DNA of 64,000 bases from CAVZTA01 sp963778025 (GCA_963778025.1 CAVZTA010000001.1:1-64000); one strand, 5' to 3'. Numbered from the stretch's first letter, positions 55,252 to 64,000 are shown. Notes: generated by a model not told the origin, from the sequence alone. A program made the numbers and translations.

Positions 55252-56546
55252 TCAGACGACCGCGGCGGACTCGTCGCGCGGCAACGCCTTGTCGAGGGCG
55301 TCCGTCAGGAGTGCCACCCGCGTCGCGTCGAGCTTGCGCGGCTCACCCTTCAGGCGACGGACCAGGCCCTGACCATCGACGATCGTGACGCCGTCGAGCG
55401 CCGAGCCGAACACCGGCAGCGCCGCCCGGTGGACGCACAGGACCGCGACGGCGTTGTCGGCGTAGCCGGCCTCGCGAAGGGCGGCGACGGCGGCGCTCGC
55501 CTGGCGACGCGCGAGCTCGACGAGCGCCGTCCGGCGCCGACCGTTGAGGTACAGGTCGTGGCCGCGGATCGCGAGCGGGCCCGGGAGCGACGACCGACGC
55601 GACGGTGAAGATGCCGCCGGGTCCGACGATCAGCTGGTCGATGTGCTCGGTGCTCGCCGGCATCCGGCGGCGGTGCAGGCTCCGCCAGCCGTCGTCGGCC
55701 AGGGTGTCCACCGCACGCCCGGTCAGCAGGTCGCCGTCCCCGGCGATGCCCGTCGCCCGGGCGCCCTGTGGCACCACGCTGCCCGCGACGGCGACGGCGA
55801 TGCCGGCGCCGAGGATCAGGACGCCCAGGATGCGCAGCTGACCGCTCGCGTCGGGGGGCAGGAGGACCGTGGTCGCGAACACGAGGACGATGCCGATGAG
55901 CGCGAGCGCGACGCCCAGGGTCAGCGGGCTCGGCGGCCACCAGGAGCGCTCGGGCGGACCGGCGGTCGGCGGGCCGAAGGTCGGCGGACGCCGGGTCGGA
56001 TCGCCGGCGGTCTCGGCGACGCGGGGTTGCGGCCGGGGGCTGGAGCGAGCGGCGACGGTGGGTGATGGAGTGTCGGTGGGATCCGCCGGCGCGCGTGGCG
56101 GGAGCGCGGCGGTCCGCGGGGGGCTCGTCGGGCTCGTTCGGCGTGGGCGTCGGAGCCCACATCGCGGTCGGGGTCGGCGTGGCGGTCGAGGCTCGGGTCG
56201 TCGCCGTCGCCGTCGTCGGGGTCGGTGCAGTCGGCCTTGGTGCGGCTGCCGCCGGCACGGCGGAGGCTGCGGGCGCCCCCGTCGATGGCGTCGCGGGTCG
56301 CGCGCCCGGTGGCGGCGCCGCGGGCCGCGTCGTGGCGTCGGCCGACCCGGTGTCGTCGATCGAACGCCGGCCCAGGCAGTCGGGATCGCGGGTGCAGCCC
56401 CAGTAGCGCTGGCCGGCGGTCGGGCCACGGCGGCTGAGGCGGACCGTCATCGGACTCGCGCACAGCGGGCACGACGGGAGACCGGCAGCCTCCGGCGTGG
56501 CGCCGAGGGAGCGGGGGAGCGGCACGGCAGCGTCTTTGCCCGTCAC
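55252..56546 (-). CDS. Topoisomerase-type zinc finger plus membrane NERD-like protein (two frameshifts)
   Basis: About 430 residues. Domain order: a C4 topoisomerase zinc finger (LPSCPLCASPMTVRLS, YWGCTRDPDCLGRR), a long Pro/Thr/Ala-rich linker, two TM helices (LTLGVALALIGIVLVFATTV, ILGVLILGAGIAVAVAGSVV), and a NERD-like nuclease-related domain (STEHIDQLIVGPGGIFTVAS). After a frame change it ends ALDKALPRDESAAVV (TGA at 55252). Frame changes lie near 56110 and 55590. The start is GTG 56546 or 56525. NERD domains are thought to process nucleic acid; tethering one to the membrane with a zinc finger suggests action on incoming or surface DNA or RNA (inference). Confidence 0.72.
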
Positions 56547-56827
56547 GCGGATGGGCAGGATAGCAAGGCACGGGGCCCGTGGCGCGATGGCCAGGACGCG
56601 ACCGGCGGTGAGCGTCAGGTCGACCGACTGCTCGAGCCATCGGCCGCCGCGCTCACCGCCGGGGGTCGCGGAGCGTCGACACGAGGGGGGAGTCATGTCG
56701 CGCTCGAACGGGAGCATCCTCCCTGCGCGTCTCCCGGGCCATCGTCGCGCATGGTCCGCCGCCTACGTCCCTCGGCCGAGGCGACGGGTCGTCCCGCGTC
56801 GATGAGTGGCGGATACACGGCGACTGC

Positions 56828-56833
56828 TAGCCT
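56828..56833 (+). promoter_or_regulatory. Candidate -10 element (TAGCCT) of the UvrD-like gene
   Basis: TAGCCT lies exactly 6 nt before the GTG at 56840 and no Shine-Dalgarno sequence is present, as at several other starts in the window. Confidence 0.45.
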
Positions 56834-56839
56834 CGTCGC

Positions 56840-58903
56840 GTGGCCACCCTCCTCGCCCCGGCCGACCGCCTGCTCGACGATCTCGACCCGGAGCAGCGTG
56901 AGGCCGTCCTGGCGACGAGCGGGCCCGTCGCCATCCTTGCCGGTGCTGGGACCGGCAAGACCCGCGTCATCGCCCGGCGGACCGCGTACGCGATCGCCAG
57001 TGACGTCGTGCCCGCGGATCAGGTGCTGGTCGTCACCTTCACCGACAAGGCCGCGGGCGAGATGGTCGAACGGTTGCGGTCGCTCGGCCTGCCCCGCGTG
57101 ACCGCGCGGACGTTCCATGCTCACGCGCTGTCACAGCTGCGCCACTTCTGGCCGTCACGCCACGACGGCCAGCCCATCCCGCAGCTGCTCGACTCGAAGG
57201 CGGTCATCCTCGGCCGGCTGGCGCGCGGCCTGCCGGGCCACTACCGCTTCACGCCCACGAAGGACCTCGCTGACGAGATCGAGTGGGCCAAGGCGCGCCG
57301 GGTCGTGCCCCGGACCTATCTCGCCGAGGCCGAGCGGGTGCGGCGCGAGCCGCCGATCCCGGGCGACCTCTTCGTGCGCGTCTTCGGCGACTACGAGCGC
57401 GCGAAGGAGCGGGCCGGGCGGATCGACTTCGACGACCTCCTCACGCTCACCGTCGACCTGCTCGAGGGCGATGCGGAGGCAGCCGCGACGGTCCGCGCCC
57501 GGAAGGGCTGGTTCAGCGTCGACGAATATCAGGACACGAACCCGCTGCAGCAGCGCCTGCTGGAGCTGTGGCTCGGCGACCGGCGCGACCTCGCGGTCGT
57601 CGGCGACGAGGACCAGACGATCTACTCGTTCACCGGCGCGACGCCCACGTTCCTGCGCGAGTTCGCCGCTCGGTGGCCGGGCGCGACCACGGTCGAGCTG
57701 CAGCGCAACTACCGCTCGACGCCGCAGGTGCTGGAGCTCGCGAACCGGCTGATCGCGTCGACCGGGCGCGCGAAGCGCCTGCTCGCGACCCGCGGCCCGG
57801 GGCCGGAGCCCACGATCACGATGCTCCGCACCGAGGAGGAGGAGCAGACGGACCTCGTGCGGCGGATCCGCGGGTTCCTGCGCGACGGCGTCGCCCCGGC
57901 CGAGATCGCGGTCCTCGTCCGGACCAACGCGCAGCTCGCGCCGCTCGAGGAGACGCTCACGCGGGCGGGCATCGCGTATCAGGTGCGCGGCGTCCGGTTC
58001 TACGATCGGCCGGAGGTGCGGGGCGCGATCACCGCGCTGCGGCACCGCTCCCCGTCGGCTCGCGGAGGTGCGTTGGGGGTCGCCGTTCGCGAGCTGTTCC
58101 GGGACGAGCTGGGCTACGAGGAGGGCGTCGAGCCTGACGGCGCCGAGGCCCGCGAACGCGCGGCCGCCCTGGACACGCTGCTCGGGATCCTCGACGACGA
58201 GGTGCGGCTGAACCCGGATCTCTCGGCGGCGGCCTACGTGGCGGACCTGGACGCCCGGGCCGCGCATGAGCGCGAGCACGCGGACACGGGCGTCGTGCTG
58301 TCGACGCTCCACCGGGCGAAGGGCCTCGAGTGGGACGCCGTGCTGCTGCCGGCGCTCGAGGAAGGTTCGCTGCCGATCCGCCAGGCGTTCGACGACGACG
58401 CGGCGCTCGAGGAGGAGCGGCGGCTGCTCTATGTGGGCATCACGCGGGCGCGCGTCCATCTCGCGCTGTCATGGGCGGCGCAGCGACGGACGCGCGGGCG
58501 GGACGCTCGCCGGCAGCCGTCACGGTTCCTGCACGCGTTGCGGCCCCGGCGCGCGGTCGGATCGACGGGCGGCGGCGCGGGCTTCGGCGCCACCCGCTCG
58601 CTGGTCGGCGTGCGGGAGCGCGGGCCCGTGATCGACCTGGGCGATGGCTTCGCGCCGCCGTCGCCGAAGCCCGCGTTGGGATCCGACCCGGTGTCGGTGG
58701 CCCTTCGTCAGTGGCGCTTCGAGCGGGCGAAGGCCGACGGGATGCCGGCGTTCGTCATCGCACACGACTCGACGCTCGCGGCCATCGCCGAGGCGCGACC
58801 GCGAAGCCTCGCGGCGTTGCGGCGGGTGAAGGGCATGGGTCCGCAGAAGCTCGAGAAGTACGGCGAGGAGATCCTCGCCGTCATCGAGGCGGCTGTCGAC
58901 TGA
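56840..58903 (+). CDS. UvrD/PcrA-like DNA helicase with HRDC domain
   Basis: 687 residues, intact SF1A helicase. Q motif LDPEQREAV, Walker A ILAGAGTGKTRVI (residues 32-44), motif Ia VVTFTDKAAGEM, Walker B FSVDEYQDTNPLQ, motif III VVGDEDQTIYSFTGA, motif IV ELQRNYRST, motif V LSTLHRAKGLEWD and motif VI LLYVGITRARVHL. The C-terminal HRDC domain (FVIAHDSTLAAIAEARP, LRRVKGMGPQKLEKYG) makes it like actinobacterial UvrD2. The 2B subdomain is short. Likely role: unwinding in excision repair or fork restart. Leaderless-type start at GTG. Confidence 0.94.
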   Translation: MATLLAPADRLLDDLDPEQREAVLATSGPVAILAGAGTGKTRVIARRTAYAIASDVVPADQVLVVTFTDKAAGEMVERLRSLGLPRVTARTFHAHALSQLRHFWPSRHDGQPIPQLLDSKAVILGRLARGLPGHYRFTPTKDLADEIEWAKARRVVPRTYLAEAERVRREPPIPGDLFVRVFGDYERAKERAGRIDFDDLLTLTVDLLEGDAEAAATVRARKGWFSVDEYQDTNPLQQRLLELWLGDRRDLAVVGDEDQTIYSFTGATPTFLREFAARWPGATTVELQRNYRSTPQVLELANRLIASTGRAKRLLATRGPGPEPTITMLRTEEEEQTDLVRRIRGFLRDGVAPAEIAVLVRTNAQLAPLEETLTRAGIAYQVRGVRFYDRPEVRGAITALRHRSPSARGGALGVAVRELFRDELGYEEGVEPDGAEARERAAALDTLLGILDDEVRLNPDLSAAAYVADLDARAAHEREHADTGVVLSTLHRAKGLEWDAVLLPALEEGSLPIRQAFDDDAALEEERRLLYVGITRARVHLALSWAAQRRTRGRDARRQPSRFLHALRPRRAVGSTGGGAGFGATRSLVGVRERGPVIDLGDGFAPPSPKPALGSDPVSVALRQWRFERAKADGMPAFVIAHDSTLAAIAEARPRSLAALRRVKGMGPQKLEKYGEEILAVIEAAVD

Positions 58904-58954
58904 CGCGCGACGCTCGCCGCCGGCGACGCTGGCGGACGACCGGCGGCGCGGGGC

Positions 58955-59389
58955 TCAGCGCGCGGGAGCGGCCGGCGGACGGTGCACCAGCGCCGCCGGT
59001 CGGACGCGGACCGCCGACCAGGCGCCGTCGAGCGGGGTCTCGGCGACCACCACGAGTCGATGGCCCGCGAGCAGCTGCTGGAGCGACGCGCGGTTGAACG
59101 TCGGCAGGCCATGCGCGGGATAGGCGATCCAGAGCAGCGGGGGGATGCCCAGGACCGTCCCAAAGCGCCGTACCAGCCAGCGCACCGAATCGGGATGCGA
59201 GGCGAACATCACGGCCACGGTCGCCGCGGCGAAGTCGCCGGTCATCGTCACGCCGTGCGGGAGCGGCCCCAGCACGCGCATCCACTCGGTCGGCTCGAAC
59301 CACAGCCGTGTCCCCGCGTGGATGGACAGCTTCTCGGCGGAGTCATGGGCTTGAGCGTACGTGCGGTCGGCGCCCGCTCCCTCGACCAT
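58955..59389 (-). CDS. DUF3052-like protein
   Basis: 144 residues. Pattern of the DUF3052 family: AEKLSIHAGTRLWFEP, VLGPLPHGVTMTG, PLLWIAYPAHGLPTFNRASL and VVAETPLDGAWSAVRVRPAA. The family is small and of unknown function, apparently binding a nucleotide-like ligand in a methyltransferase-derived fold. The ATG at 59389 gives a normal length; a longer open frame upstream belongs to the kinase gene before it. It follows the two-component genes on the same strand and may be in their transcript. Confidence 0.75.
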   Translation of the reverse strand: MVEGAGADRTYAQAHDSAEKLSIHAGTRLWFEPTEWMRVLGPLPHGVTMTGDFAAATVAVMFASHPDSVRWLVRRFGTVLGIPPLLWIAYPAHGLPTFNRASLQQLLAGHRLVVVAETPLDGAWSAVRVRPAALVHRPPAAPAR

Positions 59390-59405
59390 CTTGGGCGATT
59401 GCCTG

Positions 59406-61332
59406 TCAGATGCTCGCGATGCCCGGGGGGCGAGCGACTCCAGGCTGGCGACGCTCGCACGGGTTGGTCGGGATCCGGTCGCCGAGCCGGCGGCCCTGCC
59501 GTCGGGCCGCCATCGTGGAACGGACGCAGCTGGAAGCCGAACTCCATCCCGCCGCCGTCGCGGCGCGTCGCCCAGATGCGGCCGCCCATCGCCTCGACCA
59601 GCTGGCGGCACACGAACAGCCCGATGCCCGCGCCCGACGCGCGCCGCTGCGCCGCCTTGGTCCGATAGAACGGGTCGAACAGCCGGTCGAGCTCCTCCAC
59701 AGCCACGCCCGGGCCGCGGTCCAGCACGCGGACGGACGTGCCGTCGCCCTCGCGCGCCGCGATGACCTCCACGACGCCGGCCTCGCGTCCGTACTTCGCG
59801 GCGTTCGAGAGGAGGTTGCGCACGATCTGCCCGACGTAGGCGTCATCGCCCGAGACGGTGTCCAGCTCGCCGATCGTCACGTCGAACCGCACCTCCGGCC
59901 ACAACCGCCGCTCCGAGGCCACCACCGCCGGGATGACGTGCTGCAGGAGCACCGGATCCGCGACGTCCAGGGGGACGCCGCGTTCGGTGCGGGCCAGCAC
60001 GAGCAGGTCCTCGACCAGTCGGTGGAGCCGCTCCGCCTCGTCGGCGATGTCCCCGATGAGCTCGCTGCGGCGCTCGGAGGCGACGCCCTTCGTCCCGTCG
60101 GCCAGCAGCCGGCTGAACCCCAGGATCGAGGTGACCGGCGTCCGCAGCTCGTGCGACAGGATGCCGATGAACGTGTCGCGGATGGCATCCAGCGCCTTGC
60201 GCTCGGTGATGTCGGAGAAGGCCGCGACCGTCGCCACGATGTGCCCCTCGTCGTCGCGCACGGGCGCGCTCGACGCGACGATCGACCGCGCGCGTCCATC
60301 CGGCAGCCCCAGATCCAGCTCCAGGTCCTCCACCGTGGCGCCGTCGCGCATCGCGGCGGCGAGCGGCGAGACGCCCGACAGCGGGACGCCGTCCGCGTCG
60401 ACGGTCGGCAGCACGTCCGGATCCAGCAGCGAACGTCCCTCGAGCTTCCCGCCGACGATCGCCTCGGCGCGCCGGTTGTGCAGGACGATCCGACCCTCCA
60501 CGTCGCACACGACGAGCCCGATGGGCATGTGCTCGACGATCGCCGCGAGCGTCGAGCGGGACGTGGCCTCCGCGTCGTACGAGCGCTTCTGATCGGTGAT
60601 CTCGGTGAACACCTGGACGCCGCCGGTGATGCGGCCGTCCGGGTCGATGAGCGGGTCCATCGACACCAGGAACCAGCGCTGCCCGAAGCGCACCTCGCGG
60701 GCCCCGGAGCGGCCGTCGGACCGCGGCCGCGGCGTGCCCCACGGTTCGCCATCGTCGTCGGGTGCGAACAGGTCGATGACGCGCCGCCCGATGAGCTCGC
60801 CGGGGTCGATGCCGGTCAGGCGCGCGAGCATCCGGTTCGCCCGGATCACCGCACCGTCGGCGTCGACGATCGCGATGCCGTCGCGGGTCGCCTCGACGGT
60901 GGCCTGCCATTGCCGCGCGATCGACGCGGCCCGCGCCTCCGCCGCGCGCGCCCGCAGCAGCGAGCCGATCGTGGCCAGCAGGACCGGTCCCTCGACCGGC
61001 CAGGTCAGGTAGGCGTCTCCGCCCGCCTCGAGCCCGGCGACCTGGTCGGCGACCTCGACGTGCGTGGCCGACAGGTGGAGGATCGGGATCAGCGAGGACT
61101 CGCCGCCGGACTTGATCCGCCTCGCCACCTCCGTCCCGTTCACGTCGGGCAGGTTCACGTCGAGGATCACGAGGTCGGGTCGTTCCGCCTCGACGAGCCG
61201 CAGGGCCTCGCCACCGGTCGCCGCCTCGACCACCGCGTAGCCGCCGCGTCGCAGCATCTGGGTGACGGCGTAGCGGCCCACCTCGTCGTCGTCGACGTTG
61301 AGGATGAGCGTCCGGCGATCCGCGTCCATCAC
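59406..61332 (-). CDS. Receiver-PAS-PAS hybrid histidine kinase
   Basis: About 640 residues. N-terminal receiver with LILNVDDDEVGRYAV and phospho-acceptor DLVILDVNLPDVNG; two PAS domains (VEATRDGIAIVDADGAVIRA; IVEHMPIGLVVCDVEGRIVL); HisKA with the phospho-His in FIGILSHELRTPVTSILGF; HATPase with QIVRNLLSNAAKYG, DRGPGV and GAGIGLFVCRQLVEAMGG. The start GTG 61332 overlaps the stop of the preceding kinase gene (GTGA). The open frame runs on to 59248 over the next gene; a one-base correction at a G run near 59430 gives PGIASI and TGA at 59406, which I prefer. Confidence 0.9.
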
Positions 61333-62613
61333 GGCGCTCCCACCAGCAGCGAGGAGACCGCGGCGAGCAGACCCTCGGACGACCCGCTCTTGGTCACGAA
61401 GGCCTGGGCCTGCTCCATGAGCGCGGCGCGTTCCTCCTCGGCCAGGTCGCGACCGGTGTGGATGACCACGGGCACCGATGCGGTGGCCGGGGTCTCGCGC
61501 AGCCGGCGCAACAGCTCGCGCCCGTGCAGGTCGGCCATCTCGAGGTCCAGCACGATGGCCGCCGGTGGATGGGCCGTCGCGGCGGCCAGCCCGCTCAGCC
61601 CGTCGGGTGCGGTGACCACCGGCCGCTGGAGCGAGGCGAGCGCCCCGGCCACCACGTACCGCACGATCTCGTCGTCGTCGATGACGAGGATCCGGTCGGC
61701 CGCCGATGCCGGGCTGTCCAGGACGGCGCCGTCCGACGTGAGCGCCGGCCCCGGGATGAACGGCACGGCCACGCCGAACGTGGAGCCCACACCCGCGGTC
61801 GACGTGACCCAGACGCGGCCGCCGAGCAGCGTCGCCAGCCGTCGCGCCAGCGGCAGCCCGAGCCCGGTCCCCTTCACGCGCGCCTGGAGCGGCCCCTCGA
61901 CCTGCACGAACTCCTCGAAGATCCGCTGGAGGTCGGCCGACGCGATGCCGATGCCGGTGTCGTGGACTTCGATGACCACCATCCGCGGGTCACCGGCCGG
62001 CGTCTCCGCGCGCACCATGTCCGGGACGCCAGCGGCGTCGCGAAGCTCCGCCACGGACGGTGACCGACCCCTCCTCCGTGAATTTCAGCGCGTTCGACAC
62101 GAAGTTGCGGACGATCTGGCCGAGCCGGAGCTGGTCCGACACGATCGGCGGCACACCCTGGGGCTCCTCGAACACCAGCGGCACGCGCGCCGGGTCGACC
62201 AGCGGATCCAGCGTCCCGCGCAGCTGTCGGAACAGGTCGCCGAGGTCGAAGGGCGCCAGCTGGATGGACGTCTTGCCGGCCTCGACGCGTGCCAGATCGA
62301 GGAGGTCCTCGACGAGCGACGCGAGGTCGCGCGCCGACTGGCGGATGTAGCGCGCCTGCCTCGCCGACTCCGCCTCGAGTCCGCCGTCCAGCAGGAGACC
62401 GGCGAGCGCGATGATCGAGCCGAGCGGCGTCCGGAATTCGTGACTGACGTTCGACAGGAAGCGCGACTTCAGCTCCGATGCCTGGCGCAGCTGCTCCGCC
62501 TTGTCCTCGAGCTCCGCGTAGAGCGCGACCACGCCCCGGTTCGTCTCCACCAGCTCCTGGGCGAGGCGCACGTTCTCCTCGCGGAGATGGGTGAGCTCGT
62601 CGTCGTCGGTCAT
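61329..62613 (-). CDS. Histidine kinase with C-terminal receiver (one frameshift)
   Basis: About 428 residues: a short N-terminal coiled coil (MTDDDELTHLREENVRLAQE), HisKA (FLSNVSHEFRTPLGSIIALA, phospho-His), HATPase (QIVRNFVSNALKFTEEG, then after a frame change near 62060 HDTGIGIASADLQRIFEEFV and GTGLGLPLARRL), and a receiver (ILVIDDDEIVRYVV, AIVLDLEMADLHG). No sensor domain, so input probably comes through partner proteins. It overlaps the next kinase by 4 nt and follows the rsb genes at once, suggesting one stress-signalling operon. Confidence 0.9.
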
Positions 62614-62757
62614 CACGCCGCCCTCGCCGCCCGGAGGGCGACCACCGTGACATCGTCGCCCGGGTGTCCTGGCGGCGGTCCTCCTCGCGGCGTCGACAGG
62701 CCCGCGATCCAGGGCGAGGACCTCGATCGCGAACCGCGCGGCTACGGGCGCTTCCAC
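62613..62757 (-). pseudogene. Remnant of a SpoIIE/RsbX-type phosphatase
   Basis: Only the C-terminal 48 or so residues are left: VAARFAIEVLALDRGPVDAA and, one frame over, TPGDDVTVVALRAARAA, the normal ending of PP2C-type RsbX/RsbU phosphatases. A G run (CCCGGGCGAC) explains the frame change. The stop shares a base with the ATG of the next kinase (TGATG), so the original operon junction is preserved while the body of the gene is missing between it and rsbT. Confidence 0.55.
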
Positions 62758-63164
62758 TTCGTCACCGTGATGCGTGTGCCGACGCCGACGGTCGACTCGA
62801 TCGCGAACTCGTTCACCAGCCGGCGCGCTCCACCGAGCCCGATGCCCAACCCGGCGCCGGTCGTGTAGTGGTCGCGAAGGGCGAGCTCGATGTCCGGGAT
62901 CCCAGGCCCCTCGTCCACGAACGTGAGCCGGATACCCGGCCCGTCGCGCCCATCGACCGTCGCGATGTGCACGATCCCGCCGCCGCCGTAGTCGACGGTG
63001 TTGCGTCCGAGCTCGCTCGCCGCCGTCACGAGCTTCGTCTGCTCGACGAGGCTGAAGCCCATCGCGACCGCCCGATCCCGCACGAGCTGGCGCGCGCGAG
63101 CGACGTCCTGCGAGGTGTGGAGGGGCACGTCGTCCCCGGCGGACGTGATCGCCCGCACGCTCAA
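62742..63164 (-). CDS. rsbT: RsbT-like serine kinase/anti-sigma factor
   Basis: 140 residues of the HATPase_c_2 (RsbT/RsbW) family: VARARQLVRDRAVAMGFSLV, TAASELGRNTVDYGGGG (N box, Asn), RLTFVDEGPGIPDIE (Asp) and GAGLGIGLGGARRLVNEFAI (G box). The T-type sequence TELxRN(I/T) makes it an RsbT switch kinase. The start is TTG 63164, overlapping the upstream stop (TTGA), or GTG 63158. In stressosome operons it phosphorylates RsbR/RsbS and then activates a downstream phosphatase or kinase; here the downstream genes are two histidine kinases. Confidence 0.9.
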   Translation of the reverse strand: MSVRAITSAGDDVPLHTSQDVARARQLVRDRAVAMGFSLVEQTKLVTAASELGRNTVDYGGGGIVHIATVDGRDGPGIRLTFVDEGPGIPDIELALRDHYTTGAGLGIGLGGARRLVNEFAIESTVGVGTRITVTKWKRP

Positions 63165-63412
63165 CGGCCGTTCCCCTCGGCGATCAGCAGCCGGTCCAAC
63201 ATCGCGACGCCGGCATCGACGTCGAGGACCCGCGCCATCGCGGCGATGTTGCCCAGCATCCGGCCGATGAACGAGTCGACGAGCTCGACCGACGAGATGA
63301 GGTCGGGTCGAAGCGTGACGGCCGACTGCTGGCTCGCGATCCAGTCCTCGAGCACCTCGTCACGGTGGTCGAGGAAGATCGCGCTGAGCGCGTCGGACGC
63401 GGGCTGGGCCAT
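63161..63412 (-). CDS. Shrunken RsbR/RsbS stressosome protein
   Basis: 83 residues. The beginning (ALSAIFLDHRDEVLEDWIAS) is the RsbR N-terminal domain; the middle (VELVDSFIGRMLGNIAAMARVL) and end (DVDAGVAMLDRLL) match the second half of an RsbS STAS protein, but the rest of both genes is missing, including the phosphorylatable Ser/Thr strand. It overlaps rsbT by 4 nt. Either two stressosome genes have been reduced to one small ORF by in-frame deletions, or the assembly has lost sequence here. Confidence 0.6.
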   Translation of the reverse strand: MAQPASDALSAIFLDHRDEVLEDWIASQQSAVTLRPDLISSVELVDSFIGRMLGNIAAMARVLDVDAGVAMLDRLLIAEGNGR

Positions 63413-63644
63413 GCGGGTCGACCTCCGGAGCCCGCGCCGGTTCGGCGGCGCTGGGAACGTGCCGACACTCTACGGTGCGCGACCGACGGGTCCGCGCGAC
63501 GCAAGCGGATTGCAATGGCGGGTCCGGCTACTGCCGCGTCGGTGCGATGCCTGTCTGTGATCGAGACGACGGTCGGCTGGCAGGGAACGCCGCCCGGTAG
63601 CGAGGCAACCGGACGGCGTGAAGAGCTGCGGTGCGGGGACGCCG

Positions 63645-64000
63645 TCATTCGCCGGGCGTATCCAGACCGTCCTGGACGCTGATGCGAAGGTCGCCGGCGT
63701 CGATCGGGGCATCGAAGGTCAGGACGAGCTGCCGGTCGGCGCCGATCGCGTCGACCGTGCCGACAGGCCCGGGCTGGACGAGGATCGCGGTGGCACCCGA
63801 CTCGTCGATGTAGAGCGCGAGGGCGTTGTCCATCGCGAAGTCGGACCACGTGAGGCGGAGCGTCCGGTCGTCGACGTTGTCCACGACGACTCGACCGGTG
63901 TCCACGCTGATGCCCTCGGCCGGGCTCCCGGACCGGGCGCCGACGAGGCGGCCGGAGTGGTCGACGATGTCGACCCGGACGTCGTGGCGATCGGCGGTCA
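63645..64000 (-). CDS. C-terminal part of an unknown protein (runs off the window)
   Basis: 119 residues visible, open to the right edge. Beta-strand-rich sequence with many Asp: VDNVDDRTLRLTWSDFAMDN, YIDESGATAILVQPG, VLTFDAPIDAGDLRISVQDG. Composition and spacing suggest an extracytoplasmic beta-sandwich or a domain of a large surface protein. No family recognised. A start inside the window (GTG 63905) is possible but the frame continues upstream with the same character. Confidence 0.5.
   Translation of the reverse strand, partial: TADRHDVRVDIVDHSGRLVGARSGSPAEGISVDTGRVVVDNVDDRTLRLTWSDFAMDNALALYIDESGATAILVQPGPVGTVDAIGADRQLVLTFDAPIDAGDLRISVQDGLDTPGE

Noticed and set aside
59308..62868. 1186-codon open frame on the plus strand
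   Set aside because: It lies antisense to two histidine kinases with perfect motifs; its sequence is Arg/Asp/Leu-rich without any domain. GC-rich codon use opens the opposite strand.
1..64000. CRISPR arrays, tRNA or rRNA genes, insertion sequences, integrase-linked attachment sites
   Set aside because: I looked for regularly spaced repeats, cloverleaf-like GGTTCGA motifs, transposase DDE motifs and terminal inverted repeats and saw none. A covariance-model and IS-database search would be decisive.

Overview
The window is very GC-rich (roughly 70% by eye), tightly packed, and without tRNA, rRNA, CRISPR or recognisable insertion sequences. The gene content is lipoproteins with Ala-Cys-Gly lipoboxes, NarL-type two-component systems, an Rsb stress module, a DUF3052-like protein, a UvrD helicase with an HRDC tail, and many PIN toxins. 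Together with many starts that look leaderless, this suggests a high-GC terrestrial bacterium of the Chloroflexota (Limnocylindria/Ellin6529-like) or Actinomycetota. The sequence alone does not settle which.

Layout. 0-5 kb: secreted propeller, small secreted protein and a badly frame-broken DUF2075 helicase. 4-7.4 kb: epoxide hydrolase divergent from its likely TetR repressor across a clean inverted-repeat operator, then a polytopic membrane protein. 7.5-10.3 kb: histidine kinase, stand-alone receiver and NarL regulator. 10.4-15.4 kb: a large protein with an injection-particle-cargo-like N terminus, a caspase-like segment and two OmpA-like domains, convergent with a Calx-beta surface protein. 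16.2-19.3 kb: AbrB/PIN module, pRiA4-ORF3 protein, DUF4160/DUF2442 pair, DUF4260/TetR pair. 19.7-27.5 kb: two paralogous double-GNAT acetyltransferases around an Asp-box protein, FAD oxidoreductase plus alpha/beta hydrolase, class III cyclase. 27.5-34.3 kb: Kelch lipoprotein, asparagine-synthase-like protein, membrane-bound SARP-like regulator, membrane-anchored surface protein. 34.5-37.5 kb: ArsR/SRPBCC pair, two more PIN modules and DUF6508. 37.5-42.3 kb: Kelch/Asp-box lipoprotein locus, CcdA plus TlpA-like thioredoxin, lipoproteins. 42.4-45.1 kb: an uncharacterised Rad50-like ATPase coupled to a small HEPN-like protein. 45.1-59.4 kb: mostly intact housekeeping and accessory genes (phospholipase D, YbhN-like, AI-2E transporter, M20 peptidase, NIPSNAP, cold-shock protein, PEP-synthase/rifampicin-phosphotransferase-like enzyme, ATPase, HAD, NERD protein, UvrD, DUF3052). 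59.4-63.4 kb: two hybrid histidine kinases behind an RsbT kinase with shrunken RsbR/S and phosphatase genes. A partial gene runs off the right edge.

Two global features matter to anyone using this annotation. First, about half of the genes before 42 kb change reading frame once or more, often at C or G runs, while long genes between 42 and 55 kb are intact. Residual sequencing indels are the simplest explanation, so I list these as interrupted CDS rather than dead genes and give approximate break points. Second, a TAnnnT hexamer sits exactly 6 nt (sometimes 7-10) upstream of many start codons lacking a Shine-Dalgarno sequence, pointing to widespread leaderless transcription and helping to fix starts.

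The strongest candidates for undescribed biology are the Rad50-like ATPase/HEPN-like pair, the caspase-like/OmpA/OmpA protein, the 7TM-GAF-SARP regulator and the collapsed stressosome locus.
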